A DNA stretch of 64,000 nt from Amborella trichopoda (GCF_000471905.2 NW_006494789.1:5121344-5185343); one strand, 5' to 3'. Positions 25,025-38,099 are shown, counted from the stretch's first letter. The notes: a model not told the origin generated them from the letters alone. Numbers and translations: made by a program.

Positions 25025-25739
25025 GTGCAAAATGTCACTATTTCACAAGAGTAAAAGTTGTAATAGATACACATAGCTTTCATTCAAGACTGATTTGAGC
25101 TCACTTTGGCCCCATTTGGTCACTGATCTATTGAATACAAACACACCCATAGTTCCTGAAAATTCATTTTCCTCCTTTTCTTTTCCCAAACTCTTAATAC
25201 ATGCATAAGCACAAACCATCCACATCAATATCTTTCAACCCACAGCTAATAAACAATCGCCATTTACTCTATCTAGACTAAATTTACAGGAATATTTGGC
25301 AAGCAATACCATTATTCACGGAGGTTATACAATCATGGATTCAACACACAAGATTCAAGGCTCTAAGATCATTCTTATACCTCCATATTTCATGCATAAA
25401 AAATTTATGATACACACTTCCCAATCCACTTACCTTAATGGCACAAAGCCCCCCCAACACCTCCTCCCACAGTCTTCTTTTACTTTGCACACTTGCTGCT
25501 CCAACAGTGAGCTAAGGGAGCCTTCTCCAAGTCCTTCACATGCCTTAGAGAGAGAAATAATAAGAGAGTGTTGGTGGAAGTAGAGTGAGGAGAAGGAGGA
25601 GGGCTAAAATACTCCTCAGGTGGTAGCTGGCATCCCCCGGTTGACAAGTGGTGAGCCACTCACATGTAGCTGACAAGTGGCAAACAAAGGCTATGCACGA
25701 CAGTGCTGCACATGGAGCTAGTCGACCTTGGCGTGTGGC

Positions 25740-25905
25740 TCTTGCCGATGATGTGCGTGACCTTACTCGTTAAGTGCACGCCATTAGCCCCTTACGCGCG
25801 TGATGTTACCTCTTACGGGCACGGCGTTAGCCCCTTACGTGCGCGGTGTTAGCCCCTTACTTGCACAACGTTACCTCTTATGAGCGCATCATTAGCCCCT
25901 TCTCT
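25740..25905. repeat. CpG-rich short repeats at the U3 start of the D 3' LTR
   Basis: Repeated TTAGCCCCTTACGCGC and GTTACCTCTTACGGGC phrases. A matching array lies at 33590-33810 in the other LTR. Confidence 0.7.
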
Positions 25906-25960
25906 TCAATCACGCAAGGCGCTGCCTCCTCTCACCCCTCCAATGGTATTACCCCTCCTC

Positions 25961-26700
25961 ACTTTTAAAGAAAGTTCGGATAACCACTTACCCCTGATAA
26001 AGTTCGCTTATAACAATAACTTCCAAGCCAGCATACAAATCATGCCTTTTGAAGCCCTATATGGGAGAAAGTGCAGATCCCCTATATGTTGGAATGAAGT
26101 CGGTGATAGAAGCCTTTTGGGAGCATAGATTATTCAAGAAAACATATAAAAGATTTCCCTAATTCGGGAAAGACTCAAGACAGCACAGGGCCGGTAAAAG
26201 AGCTATGTCGATAACAGAAGAAGTGACCTTAAGTTTGTAGTGGGCACTGGGTTTTCTTGAGGGTGTCACCAACGAAGAGCATTATGAGGTTTGACAAGAA
26301 AGGGAAATTGAGCCCACGTTTCATTGGACCTTTTGAGATTCTAGAAAGAATTGGGAATTTGGCCTATCGACTTGCCCTACCGCCTGAACTAGCAAACATT
26401 CATGATGTTTTCTGTGTCTTTATTAAGGAAATATCTGCTTGACCCGTCCCATGTTATAAGGTATGAACCAATCCTAGTCGAAGAAGACTTGTCGTACATT
26501 GAACAACCAATAGAGATTTTGGATCGAAGAATACAAGTATTGCGTAACAAAGAAATCCCCCTGGTTTGTGTTTTTTGGCAACATCACTCTCCAGGAGAAT
26601 CAACTTGGGAACGAGAAGATGAAATTCGAAGTAAGTACCCTCAGTTATTTAAGGAAATATTTTGAGGACAAAATCTATTTTAAAGTGGGGATGATGTAAT
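25961..26700 (+). mobile_element. Fossil D part: integrase C-terminus, chromodomain-like region, polypurine tract
   Basis: Plus-strand stretches typical of the end of Del/Tekay pol: FEALYGRKCRSP near 26045-26085, PRFIGPFEILERIG near 26308-26352, and a region with HDVF and WEREDEIR near 26400-26625. A purine run and LTR-start-like TGTAATGACC follow near 26680-26700. The strand is opposite to the rest of D. Fossil, broken. Confidence 0.8.
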
Positions 26701-26769
26701 GACCTATGAATTTTACTAAGTCAGATTTTAGGTAAAAGCCAATAAGGCACGGAGCTTGGGGGCCAGAGT

Positions 26770-28949
26770 CAGCCGTGTAGTGATCAGTTACACAAGCTCG
26801 CAACATATCTTCCAGATTTTGGATGGTTCGTTTTGATTGTCCGTCGGTTTGGGGATGGAAAGCAGTACTAAAAGCAAGTGTTGTCCCCAGGGCTGACTGT
26901 AAACTAGTCAAAAACCTTGACGTGAATCTGGAGTCCCTATCAGACACTATGCTGGATGGTATACCATGCAACCTGACTATCTCCTTAATGTACAACCGAG
27001 AAAGTTTATCTAAGGTGAAAGTGGTGCAGATTGACAAAAAATGTGTAGCCTTAGTCAACCGGTCCACAATGACCCAAATATTGTCATGCTTGTTATTCAT
27101 TTTGGGTAAGCCCGAGACAAAATCCATGGTAATATGTTCCCATTCCCATTCGGCCACGGGCAAGGGCAGTAGTAACCCGGTGGGCCTCTGGTGCTTAGCT
27201 TTTACCTATTGGCATGTCAAACACTTAGAAACAAAAAAGTCCACTTCTCTCTTCATGTTGTTCCACCAAAATGTTCTTTTCAGATCTTGATACATCTTAG
27301 TACTCCCAAGGTGAATGAAATAACGAGAGCAATTTGCTTCCTCTAAAATAGTTCTCTTTATATCCTCATTCATTTGAACACATACCCGATTTTTTAATCT
27401 TAACAAACCATCACCACTCACAAAGAAATATTCCTTCTTCCCGAAGTCCACCTTTTCCCGAATTTTCAGAAGCTGAGGATCCTTTTCTTGTGCCGAGCGA
27501 AGTTGTTGAAGGAGTCAGGATTCTACCTTTATGCCAACAATCATTCTTATCTCATTACCCAAAGGTAAGGTTGGATGCCATTTTACCACATCTTCTAACA
27601 TCTTCATCTCTTGAACCATCAAATACGCCATCGATACCATGGACTTTCTACTCAGAGCATCAACCACGACATTAGTCTTGCCCAGGTGTTAATCAATGGT
27701 ATAGTCGTAGTCATTTACAAGATCCATCCATCGTCTTTGCCTCATATTTAATTCCTTCTGAGAGAATAGATATTTGAGGCTCTTGTGATCGGTAAACATC
27801 TTAAACTGGGTCCCACAAAGGTAGTACCTCCAGATTTGTAAGGCAAAAACCACAGTTGCAAGCTCCAAATCGTGGGTTGAATAATTTTGCTCATACGGTT
27901 TTAATTGCCTAGAGGCATAGGCAATGACCTTTCCTATTTGTATGAGTACACCCCGAGTCCCTTATGAGAGTCAGTATAAATTACAAAGTCCTCATTCCCT
28001 TCAGGTAAAGTTAGAATCGGGGTGGCTAATATTTTCTTCAATTCTTGAAAGCTTTCCTCACAATTGGTCGACCATAAAAATTTCACAATCTTCTGGGTCA
28101 AGCGAGTCAGAGGACGTGTTATCTTTGAGAACCCCTCCACAAATCACTAGTAGTACCCTGCCAACCCCAGAAAACTCCGGATCTCAGTTATGTTTGTTGG
28201 CCTCCCCATTTAAGCACAGCTTCAATCTTTGAAGAGTCGACCGCAATCCCATCCTTAGAAATGATATGTCCCAGAAAAGTAACACTGGGAAGCCAAAATT
28301 CACTCTTACTCAACTTGGCATACAATTTTTCTGACTTTAGGGTTTGAAGGACTATTCTCAAGTGTTGTTCATGTTCTTTTGAATTTTTTGAATACACCAA
28401 AATGTCATCAATAAAGACTACGACGAAATTATCCAGAAAAGGTCGGAACACTCAATTCATTAAATCCATGAAAGCAACCGAGGCATTTGTTAAACAAAAC
28501 GGCATAACTAGAAACTCATAATGGCCATACCGAGTTCTAAATGCAGTCTTGGGAATATCTTCTTCCTTGACCCACAATTGGTGATAACCCGATCAAAGAT
28601 CGATCTTTTAGAATATTTGGGCCCCTTGCAACTGGTCAAAAAGATCATCAATCCTAGGCAAAGGGTATTTGGTTTTCACCATAACCCGATTCAATTTCCT
28701 GTAGTCGATACAAAGCCTCATGGATCCATCCTTCTTTCTCACAAAAAAGATTGGCGCACCCCAAGGCGACACATTAGGTCGGATGAACCCCTTATCCAAA
28801 AGTTCATGTAATTGTTCCTTCAATTCTTTCGATTCAGCTGGGGCCATCCTATATGGTGCTTTTGAGATGCGAATTGTGCCAAGGGCCACGTCTATTTCAA
28901 ATTCTATCTCTCTCATGGGAGGTAAAGAGGCCAATTCCTCAAGGAACAC
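26770..28949 (-). mobile_element. Fossil D part: RT, RNase H and integrase region
   Basis: Minus-strand pol of a Ty3/gypsy chromovirus. [17 protein letters not shown] near 28690-28735 and [13 protein letters not shown] near 28390-28430, the catalytic box. RNase H lies at about 27700-28140. The integrase zinc-finger pattern, H..H ending CLTCQ, is near 27206-27330. The integrase core includes [13 protein letters not shown] near 27105-27145, the first catalytic Asp. Broken, not a host gene. Confidence 0.9.
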
Positions 28950-29039
28950 TTCTGGGTATTATCGTACCACTGAAATGTCTCCCAACTTAGATTGGGAACC
29001 CCGGTTCTCTACTACATAAGCTAAAATCCCACACATCTC

Positions 29040-30392
29040 TTAGTCAGCAGGCAAGAAGCCTGAAGGGCCGAAATAACGCGTAGAGGGGAAATGTCCGGAA
29101 TGCCCACAAAATGCAAATCAGGTTGACTAGGTCACCTAAAGGTCACAACCTTATCATGGTAGGTAACAGTATCCCGATGAGTAGATAACCAATCCATACC
29201 CAGAATAACATCAAAATCTTGAATATTTAAAAATATTAAGTTTGCAAGCAAGACACATCCCTCTACCAAAATTTCAAATTGCATAAGTACCTCATCAGTT
29301 TCAATAGGCCACTGGTTTATGCACTATCAGAGTATAATTAAGGTATGCACTCTTAACATTCAGATGACATGTAAAATGTGGTGCAACAAAAGAATGAGAA
29401 CAATCAGGGTCAATCAAAATCCATGTTTCTTTACCACAAACAAAAAGAGTTACCCCTTATCACCGAGGTGGATGCCTTGGCCTCCTGCTTCTTCAATGCA
29501 AACACTCGACCTTGAGCTTTTAGTCTGTCCTCCAGCTTTACCATGGGGCAATCTCAGATCCAGTGGCCAGGTTTGCCACACTTAAGGCACTTGTTCAACT
29601 TCTTGTAGCACTTGACCTCAGTATGATTCCCCATTCCACAATAGGTACACACTGGGCGTCGATTATCCCTTATGTTGCCCGATAGGGTTCTCTAAGTCCT
29701 CCTCGTATTAACAGGGTAGGGTCTTCCTCTAAAATCTCTCTTTACGGATGGCCGAACCAACTTCCCAAAATTTCCTGATCGAGCTGGTCTCGCCTTTTCT
29801 TCCTTTCTTGAGCAATAATCTTCACAATCTCTTTCAGTTTCATCGCCAGGTCGACCGGAGGGGCGTACAACTTAAGATTGGCTGCCAACACTCTCCGCCT
29901 GATGTCTTTCCAGGGCCCTCTTTCAAATTTACTTGCCTTACGCGCCTCTGTGTTGATAATGTGATGAGCATAAAGGGAAAGTTCTGTAAACTTGGCAGTG
30001 TATTGCTCGACAGGAAACCTCCCCTGTTGAAGTTCGATAAATTCAATCTCCTTCATTTCCCTGATAGACTCAGGAAAGTACTTCCCATCGAACACCACCA
30101 GGAAGTTATCCCACGTGGCTTCAGTTCCTGTTTCCCTCCATGACTACCTTACTAGGTTCCACCAATGTTCAGCCTCCCCTTCTAACATGAAGGTGCCTAG
30201 TCTAACCTTCTGCTCCTCCGTACACTGCAGCACCTCAAAAATATTCTCCATCTGCCTCTTCCATTTCTTGGCTTTTTCTACTACCCCATGCCCTGAGAAT
30301 GCAAGAGGCGACAACCTCCTGAATCTTTCGATCAACTCACTGTCTGCAAGGGTAGAGATAGGGGTGGACGGGGTCGGCATATTTTCCTTCAT
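29040..30392 (-). mobile_element. Fossil D part: gag, zinc knuckle and protease region
   Basis: The gag domain is at about 29740-30392, with FSGHGVVEKAKKWKRQMENI and the GEAEHWW motif of retrotransposon gag. A CCHC zinc knuckle (CGKPGHW) lies near 29540-29620. A retropepsin-like tail containing DFDVILGMDWL lies near 29180-29220. Order and spacing fit Del/Tekay elements. Broken. Confidence 0.88.
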
Positions 30393-30591
30393 GATCTAGG
30401 TCATGGCCCCAAGTGTCCTAAAGAACTCTCCAAAGGTTTCTATGCTCTCATTGCTGAAGCTCGCGTTATTAGCATGAGTCCTCATCATCTTTCCTTCAAC
30501 CTAGCACAAAAGCATTCAAGTACTAATCCATCCCAAAACCTACCCTTAGGACACTTCTAAGTCTTCCTAGGCCGAGAATCCTATCCTGGTT

Positions 30592-30603
30592 TCTCAGATA
30601 CCA
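30592..30603 (-). promoter_or_regulatory. Primer-binding site of fossil D (initiator tRNA-Met)
   Basis: The minus strand reads TGGTATCTGAGA four bases after the LTR end (TGACA), close to the canonical TGGTATCAGAGC. It fixes the 5' LTR and the minus orientation. Confidence 0.75.
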
Positions 30604-30607
30604 TAAC

Positions 30608-33600
30608 TGTCACAACCCCGGCTCCTGGCCCCTACCGATCGCGCCGGAGGGTAGCAGGGTGTGGGTTCGTGATCCAAAGGTAGCAAACACTATTCAAGAT
30701 AGAGTGGCGCATTGCTTTGACAAAGCGGTAATTCAAGCAAACCAACAAAGTAGAGAAACTCTAACACAAGCACATGAACTAGGTATAAGGAGAACTAAGA
30801 TTCATATCATTACATAAACATCTTGAAGTAGTACATCTGTTCAAGGCACAGAAGGCCTAAATTGCAAAAATACATAGTTCCAAAAAGACAACCCAAAACA
30901 TGGCCTACTACCGACAAACACATATAAGCAAAAAGGTCTTCTTCACAGGTACAAGCCTTTGTCGACCAAATCGATCTCCTCCAACTGGCAGTCCTTTAAC
31001 CTACAACTTCTACTCTACAGGGATGGAAAGAGAAGAATGAGCTATACAGCCCAGTAAGAGGATCTAGAAGTTAAACATCTAAAACATATCTATTTTGACA
31101 TTATAAAGAATACTTATATCTATAAGCAATCATAATGGAAAAAGTATCAAATTAGCAATATTTCCAATACATTTATCATAGATGGCATATCGCATATCAT
31201 GATTATCATAAAACCAGTATCATTAACAGCATTCATAGTCACACATTCAATTGTTAACCACTCACTCCTTAGATTCACCTACTCCCAAAGTAGAAGCCTT
31301 ATTCATCAGCCCAAGCCAATCCCATTGTTTAGGACTTCTACCATAACTCGAGAGAGAGGGCAATGATAAAGAGTTTCTCATTCAGTAATGCCCTCGCACT
31401 CACACACACAGTCCCTAGCACGCTTTGGGGCTTTTGATAAGTACTTGCCTTGCAAGGCACGATTCACTATTCACTTCTTCTAATACACAGAATTTCGGGG
31501 GGTGTGACCCACCCATTACACTTTCTACCTAACTCCCCTCCTATCAAACAGAGAGTTAGGTAACCTTGTTGGTCTTACTCTCTTTTCAAGTCACATCATA
31601 CCACCACAGATAACCCTTGCGTTGCATCAATGAATCACTTCACTATTATCAAACACAATAGAGGGTCATGTTTGGAGCATGCTCTCAGATCACTCTTCAC
31701 TTAACATTCATCACTTTGCCACTCGGGCCTTTCATGTTGTCAACACATAGAATTTCATTGTATAGCATTCATTATATGGCACTTCAGCACATGAATATTA
31801 CATGGCACTCACTAAAGAACATTCACACTCATGTCTTGATACTCGCTACATAGTACACACATTCACTATTTGGATGTCACATAACATTCACTAAATGGAA
31901 TTCACATCCTTTTCACGGTATTCACTGCATAGCATTCACGTTCACTAATTGAATATCACATAACAGTCACTAAATAGTATTCACATCCCTTTCATGGTAT
32001 TCACTGCATAGCATTTACCTTCACTAATTGAATATCACATAACAGTCACTAAATAGCATTCACGTCCCTTTCATGATATTCACTACATAGCATTCACATT
32101 CACTAATTGAATATCACATAACAGTCACTAAATAGCATCCACATCCCTTTCATGATATTCACTGCATATCATTTACATCCACTAATCGAATATTATATAA
32201 CATTCACTAAATAACATTCGTACTTGAGGATGCACAATTTCCAGGAAGTTCTGTCAATCGTGACCGAATCCCCGTAAAATGGGTGTAGCTTTCAATATTT
32301 TGGGTTTTTCACAAAAGTCTTTACATGTAATTTTAAGTATTACCATAAACCTTTCAAATGGTGGTGATTTGGAGGAAAAAGAATCTCTTTTGGTTAGTCA
32401 AAATTTGTGGCAACAGTGACATCAGTTATGAGTTTCCATAATAGCTACCTATAGTGACATGTCTTCGTAGTGACATGTCTTCGTATTTAATCTAGTAACT
32501 CACAAATTAGGAAGAATTTCGAAAAGTGCTCAACAAGTGATTTAAAGCTTACTCATAAATTTTTAAAATGACTATGGTTTTGAAGAAAATGGGTATCATT
32601 TGGTCATTTAAAATGCATGACAACAAAAACATCAATTCTGTAATTTATTAAAACTCTCCACAGTGACTAATCTACAAAATTGAGGTATAGCTTCTCATTC
32701 ATGAAGAATTTGAATATATTTTTAACATCAACATTATAGCAGACATACACACCGTTAAAATGGCCATAATTTTAACCAATTTGGACACTTGATGGTCGTT
32801 CAAAAGTTTCGTGCAAGGTAGATGACAGTGGCTGGAAATCTGCTCTGTTAACAGTGACATAGGCATAGTTATTGAAGTATAAATTTTAACATGTACAAAA
32901 TGTCACGATTTCACAAGAGTAAAAGTTGTTTTAGATACACATAGCTTTCATTCAAGACTTATTTGAGCTCATTAGGCCTCGTTTGGTCACGAAGCCATTA
33001 ATACAAAAACACCTATAGTTCCTGGAAATTCATTTTCTCCCTTTTCTTTAGCCAAACTCTTAATACATGTATTAGCACAAATCATCCACAGCAATATCTT
33101 TCAACCCACAGTTGATAAACAGATACCATTTACTATATTTAGACTAAATTCGCAAGAATATTTGGCAAGCAATACCATTGTTTACAGAGGTTATACAATC
33201 ATGGATTGAACACATAAGATTCAAGGTTCTAAGCCCATTCTTATACCTCCATACTTCATGCATAAAATGTTTATAATACACACTTCCAAATCCACTTACC
33301 TTAGTGGCACAAAGCCCCCCTAACACCTCCTCCCACAGTCTTCTTTTACTTTCATACTTGTTGCTCCAACAGTAAGCTAAGGGAGCCTTCTCCAAGTCCT
33401 TCACATGCCTTAGAGAGAGAAAGAATAAGAGAGTGTGGGTGAAAGTGGCGTGACGGGAAGGAGAAGGACTTAAATACTCCTCAGGTGGCAGGTGGCATCA
33501 AGTGACAAGCCACTCATATGCAGCTAACAAGTGGAAAACAAAGGCCATGCATGGCAGTGCTGCACATGGCGCTAGTCCCCATTCACGAGTGGCGCTAGCC

Positions 33601-33970
33601 CATGACGCGTGCGGCATTTCTGCTTAAGCATGCAGCATTAGTCCCTAATGCTCGTTGCGTTACCTCTTGCGCGCATGGCTTTACCTCTTGCACCCGCGGC
33701 GTTAGCCCCTTACGCATGCGGCGTTACCTTTTGTGCACACGGCCTTAGCCCCTTATGCGTGTGGTATTACCTCTTGCGTGCACGAAGCATTAGCCCCTTC
33801 TCTTTAATCACGCCCGACGCTGCCTCCTCTCACCCTCCAACGGTGTTACCCCTCCTCGCTACATATCCAACGATGACTCTTTCACTACGCAACCGATGCT
33901 TACCCCCAAGCTCCCTGCCTTATTGGCTTTTACCCGAAATCTAACTTAGTAAAATTATTACGCTGTTACA
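30608..33970 (-). mobile_element. 5' LTR of fossil D
   Basis: A 3.36-kb LTR that starts TGTAACAGCG on the minus strand at 33970 and ends GTTGTGACA at 30608. It is uninterrupted and so serves as the reference for the split partner LTR. It contains the 79-bp tandem array and the CpG-rich repeat. Confidence 0.88.
31860..32220. repeat. 79-bp tandem repeat in the D 5' LTR
   Basis: Four to five copies of the same unit as at 18040-18520. Confidence 0.85.
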
Positions 33971-36660
33971 TGAGGGGTGCGACCCAACTGGGGAAATGAG
34001 ATGGTTGATGGAAGACTCAAAAGTGGGTATGATTGCCTCATTTAGTGAGTGGGCACAGGCATTCCTTGGTGTCGATTGTTTTGCAGAGGTGCGACTCATG
34101 TTGGTCGGCTTGGCCCGAGCAATATGTTCCTCAAATGGAGTCAAGACAATAGTGGAAGTGTTTGATCCACTAGGGGTATATGGACGGTGCCACGCTTGAC
34201 ATGGTCCACTAGGGGACAATAGGGGCATTCTCACGACTGTCGGCTTTGGAATATAGACGAGTATAGGCTCCCTTGGGGGCGTGCTTTGTGGGGAACTTTA
34301 GATGATGGGATACCCAATATGGCTTGTTCGGCCTCCTGAGGACAATGGATACTTCTTCGAGGAAGATTCTTCTTTAAAGAAGGGTACCATCCAACAGAAC
34401 TCTCTTGACTGAAGGCAAGAGGTACAGGGGACTTTCGACAAGGGACTAGTGAGGAATGTTCATATTAGCCATCTAAAATTCTATAGGTTCACTCCACATG
34501 GAACAAAGGGGGTGGAGGTTTGATTTTTTCATGCCTCTTTCGGGTTCTCAAAACAGAAGTTCTGCTTTTGGGGTCTTCACCTGCACTGAGCCAGTCGAGG
34601 GAAAGTTTAAGGTCATCATGCTATTTACACCTGCTTTTAATGTTTTCGCTCTCATTGGACGTGATCGAGGATCCTTTATCATAACATTTGTTGGACATGT
34701 ATAGAGGATCTTTAAGGTCTTTACCTCGAATGGATTGCTGAGGGGTGCTTTTAAAGTCATCACCCTTGTTGGACATAAAGAGGCTTTTAATGTCTTCACT
34801 CTCATTGGAACTGATTGAGGATCTTTTAATATCATAACACTCGTTGAACACATATAGTGGATCTTAAGGTCTTTACCCCTAATGGAAAGTTGAGATGTGC
34901 TTTAAAGCCGTTACCGTTGTTGGACATAAAGAAGCTTTTAACTTCTTCACTCTCATTGGACGTGATCGATGATCGTTTAATGTCATAGCCCTTTTTGGAT
35001 GTGTGTAAGGGATCCTTAAGGTACTTACCCTGCATGGACTGTTGAGGGGTGCTTTTAGAGTCCTCACATTTCTCCGACGTAAAGAGGCTTTTAACATCTT
35101 CATTCTCATTGGACGTGATCGAGGATATTTTAACATCATAACCCTTGTTAGACGTGTATAGGGGATCTTTAAAGTCATTACCCCAAATGGACCGCTGAGG
35201 GGTGCTTTCAAAGTCCTCACCCGTGTTGAACATAAAGAGGCTTTTAACATATTTACTCTCACTAGACGTGATCGAGGTTCTTTTAATGTCATAACCTTTG
35301 TTGGACATGTATAGGGGATCTTTAATGTCTTTAACCTAAGTGGACCCTTGTGGGATGCTTTTAAAGTCCTCACCCTTGTTGGACATGTATATGTAGGGGC
35401 ATGCATGATATGAAGGGGGATCATGATGTGTCATAAGGTGCAGGGTTCAAGGGACAACTGCAGGTTTTGTGAAATATGTGGCCCCCATAGGGGTGTTTGT
35501 GATTTTGTTGCTCTTGGCAAGACTTCATGGGGGAGCTGTGAAGTTTTGGAATCCCTTGGGATAGTTTGACTTCTGGGGAATTGGGCCACATGTGGCACTT
35601 TGAGGCGCCACACGGTTCGAGACTAGGGTGATGGTCCCGTAGTTTACCCTGAAATATGACTTGTTGAGGAGGAAATGTTGTGCCTTAGGGGTAAAGTGAA
35701 AGGCATTTTGGGAGATGGGGGCACCCTATCAGATGTGGTGGTAAGGCTATACTTCACACAGTTAAGACTGTTATACGCTTCCATTGGGGATGATATTGTT
35801 GTTTCTTATGTAGAGGCGACATTATGTGGAGTCATGCAGCCGGGAATGTGGTATTCCACAATTGGGGATATTGCTGCTTTGCATAAATAGGTAGTTGAAG
35901 TCACACAGTCATGATTGTGGCATGCCTTGATTGGGGATAGCACTATGTGATATTGAGTTTGAAATGATGCTTCTTCCTAGGGGATATGGCTTTATGAAGA
36001 ATCGATGGTATGGTTCCAAGTCGCGTAGTCGAGACTATGGTATGCCTCAATTGGGAAGGGCACTTTGTGATGTTGAGCTTAGAATGATGGTTCTCTTCCA
36101 CTAGGGGTATTTATGAAGAGGCGATGGCATGGTTACAGTCACACAATTGAAACTGTGGTACGCCTCAATTGGGGAGAGAACTTTGTGGTGTTGAGTTTGG
36201 AGTCCACTAGGGATATTTACAAAAGAGGCAGTGCCATGGTTCCAAATCACATAGTAGAGACTGTGGTACTACTCCATTAGCAATAGCATTGAAAATGATG
36301 GGGGTTTGAAGTAATGGTGCTCCTCTGCTGGGAGTATTTATGAAGAGGCAGTGGCATGGTATGTAGTCACACAGTCAGAACTTGGGTACACCTCAATTTG
36401 GGAGAGCGCTTTATGATGTCAAGTTTGACGTGATGGTTCTCCTCCACTGGGGATGAAGGGGGTGTTATGAAGAGGTGATATGATAGGGAAATATATGGCA
36501 AGGTGTCATGCGGCAACCTCATGGGGATGTATACGAATGGGAAGCAGTTTATAGTCATGCAAATGGGCTATATGTCATGCAGTTTAACGTCATGTTATAG
36601 TGATGTAAAACCATGACACTTTTACCCATGATGACCTGTAGGATAGGATCAACACGTCCG
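33971..36660. repeat. Internal noncoding repeat arrays of fossil E
   Basis: Two kinds of degenerate tandem repeat. At about 34560-35400 a unit of roughly 150-160 bp recurs: GAGGGGTGCTTTTAAAGTC, TTGGACATAAAGAGGCTTTT, ACTCTCATTGGACGTGATCG. At about 35640-36520 another recurs with GTGGTATGCCTCAATTGGGG and TATGAAGAGGC. Open frames over the first array (Lys/Ser-rich on minus) are shadows of its period. No pol motif was found. Confidence 0.7.
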
Positions 36661-37019
36661 TCATTTGAAAGTGAGTACCCTAAAGGGTTTTCACCACACT
36701 CCCTTTATTTTGACACTTTTTCCCATAACGCCTTTGCGGGTTTTTACTACAGTCATCTTTTCCCTTTTCTTTTTGAAATATTTTTCCCATGATGGCTTTT
36801 GGGAAGCACACCATGTCCACCATTTCGTTTTTCTTTATTTTTCCATTTGTTTGACATTTTTACCCATGACACATTTGCGAGTTTTCCCCATGTCAGTGTT
36901 TTTTTTTTTAGAGGCATGTTTAAGGTCATGCCATCGGGACCTCGGCTATAGTTTAGGATCGTATAGCTTGGACCATTATTTGGGCTCATAAATCATCATG
37001 TGTGGAATTGGGCCCCAAA
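36661..37019. repeat. T-rich stretch with short duplicated phrases
   Basis: Phrases such as TTTGCGGGTTTTTAC and TTTGCGAGTTTTCCCC, and TTTTTCCCATAACG and TTTTACCCATGACAC, recur with a period of about 60-70 bp. Noncoding internal part of fossil E. Confidence 0.45.
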
Positions 37020-37919
37020 TTCAACTGCCCATTATTTATCAAAATCTGGATGATGTCTTTAGTAGCATGGCAATCTTTGGTCATGTGACCAAGCATCTAT
37101 GGTATTGGCAATAATTAGGGTCATCATCCCTTCCGACTTCCTCCGGCCTTTTTGATGCAGGTAGCTTGATCATTCCCTCAGATATGAGCATTTTGAACAA
37201 TTCAGGGGCCATCCCTTCATAAAAGGAATAGCTCTTGTGCCAGCTTTAGCATGAAGAGTGCATGGTATATGGCATGGAAGCTACTAATTGTTTGTCAAAT
37301 TCAGCCATTGTGAAAGGCTCAGATATCTTGTTATGATGCTTGAGCAAGCTTTCGATTTGCAATGCCTTGTTAACCATTTCGGTGAATGTGGAGGGCCATG
37401 CTAAGGTGACATATAGTGACAGGCATCAGTGCATGTTTTGTACACAAAGTTCTATTTGTTGAAGCTCATCCATGAGCAGCTATTGATGTACTCGACCATT
37501 GGCTCATGTGGCTTTTGCTTTAGCTCGAGGAATTCAAAAAAATTCACTTTCCTTCCATATCGTAAAAGTATTTGAGGAACTCTCCTTCCATTTGTTCCCA
37601 TGATGAGATTGAGCCAGGTGCTAATCAAGAATATCACTTGAATGCGGCTCCCTGTAAGGGTTTGCAAAAATTGTCAGAGCAGAAGGTGCCCATTTTTTGC
37701 TGTATTGCCACAAGTAGAAACAAAGTGAGCTATATATTGTTGCGACGAGTCAATGCCATTGTACATGGGGAAGTCAAGCCTTTGGTAGCCTAGTGCGAAT
37801 GGAGTTTGGTCAACATAAGGCGGGTACGGTTTTTTGTAGTGATTCAGCTCTTTCACCACTAGCATATTGTATCTCTTCAATGCTTCCGCTACCATGCCTT
37901 TTACTAGTTCTTCGTTCAC
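37020..37919 (-). mobile_element. gag-like region of fossil E (Tat-like, tentative)
   Basis: The minus strand at 37919-37674 reads an N-terminal gag block with NHYKKPYPPYVDQTPFALGY, FPMYNGI and IAHFVSTCGNTAKNGH. This matches plant Ty3/gypsy gag of the Tat/Ogre sort (PYP.YVD..PFP.GY..P.F..F.G...I.HF...C). A second block at 37452-37667 has ELKQKPHEPMVEYIN, equivalent to the E..V.EYI.R part. Broken. It is the only retroviral-type domain I can find for E. Confidence 0.65.
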
Positions 37920-38099
37920 AATCAGAGTGGATAGAGAAGAGACAAGGACTGAGGAAGGTGTGGGTGATAGTAGCTCTTATTTTGATGGTGTTCTTTCAAT
38001 GGTCTAACATGGTGGTTGGGAGGAGGTAAAGAGGGTTTGGTGTGCTAAGGGGGTGTGCTCGACCTCACGGGACACCAATATCTCTTGGCGCATGGTTTT

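Larger units (their letters stand above)
16868..25960 (-). mobile_element. 3' LTR of fossil D, interrupted by two solo LTRs
   Basis: Aligns with the 5' LTR at 30608-33970 in three blocks: 16868-19011, 22319-22472 and 25025-25960. The breaks between blocks are exactly the insertions C and A2. It begins TGTCACGACCCCG on the plus strand. Together the blocks total about 3.2 kb, near the 3.36 kb of the partner LTR. Confidence 0.85.
16868..33970 (-). mobile_element. Ty3/gypsy chromovirus, Del/Tekay type (fossil D), nested in E
   Basis: Full-length fossil on the minus strand, about 11.2 kb once two later LTR insertions are set aside. Parts in minus order: 5' LTR (30608-33970), tRNA-Met primer site, gag and protease, reverse transcriptase, RNase H, integrase, and a 3' LTR (to 16868). 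Integrase C-terminal and chromodomain-like sequence with a polypurine tract lies on the plus strand at about 25961-26700, so the element is rearranged as well as mutated. Flanks TAAGG (16863-16867) and TGAGG (33971-33975) look like a decayed 5-bp duplication. The LTRs differ at roughly one base in ten over the first 150 bases by eye, so the insertion is old. Broken in many places. Confidence 0.85.

Noticed and set aside
26675-30400. Host genes for the minus-strand ORFs
   Set aside because: They are parts of one chromovirus fossil (gag, RT, RNase H, integrase) between its LTRs.
34548-35424. Lys/Ser-rich proteins over the 150-bp array
   Set aside because: Two overlapping frames show the same period; it is noncoding repeat of fossil E.
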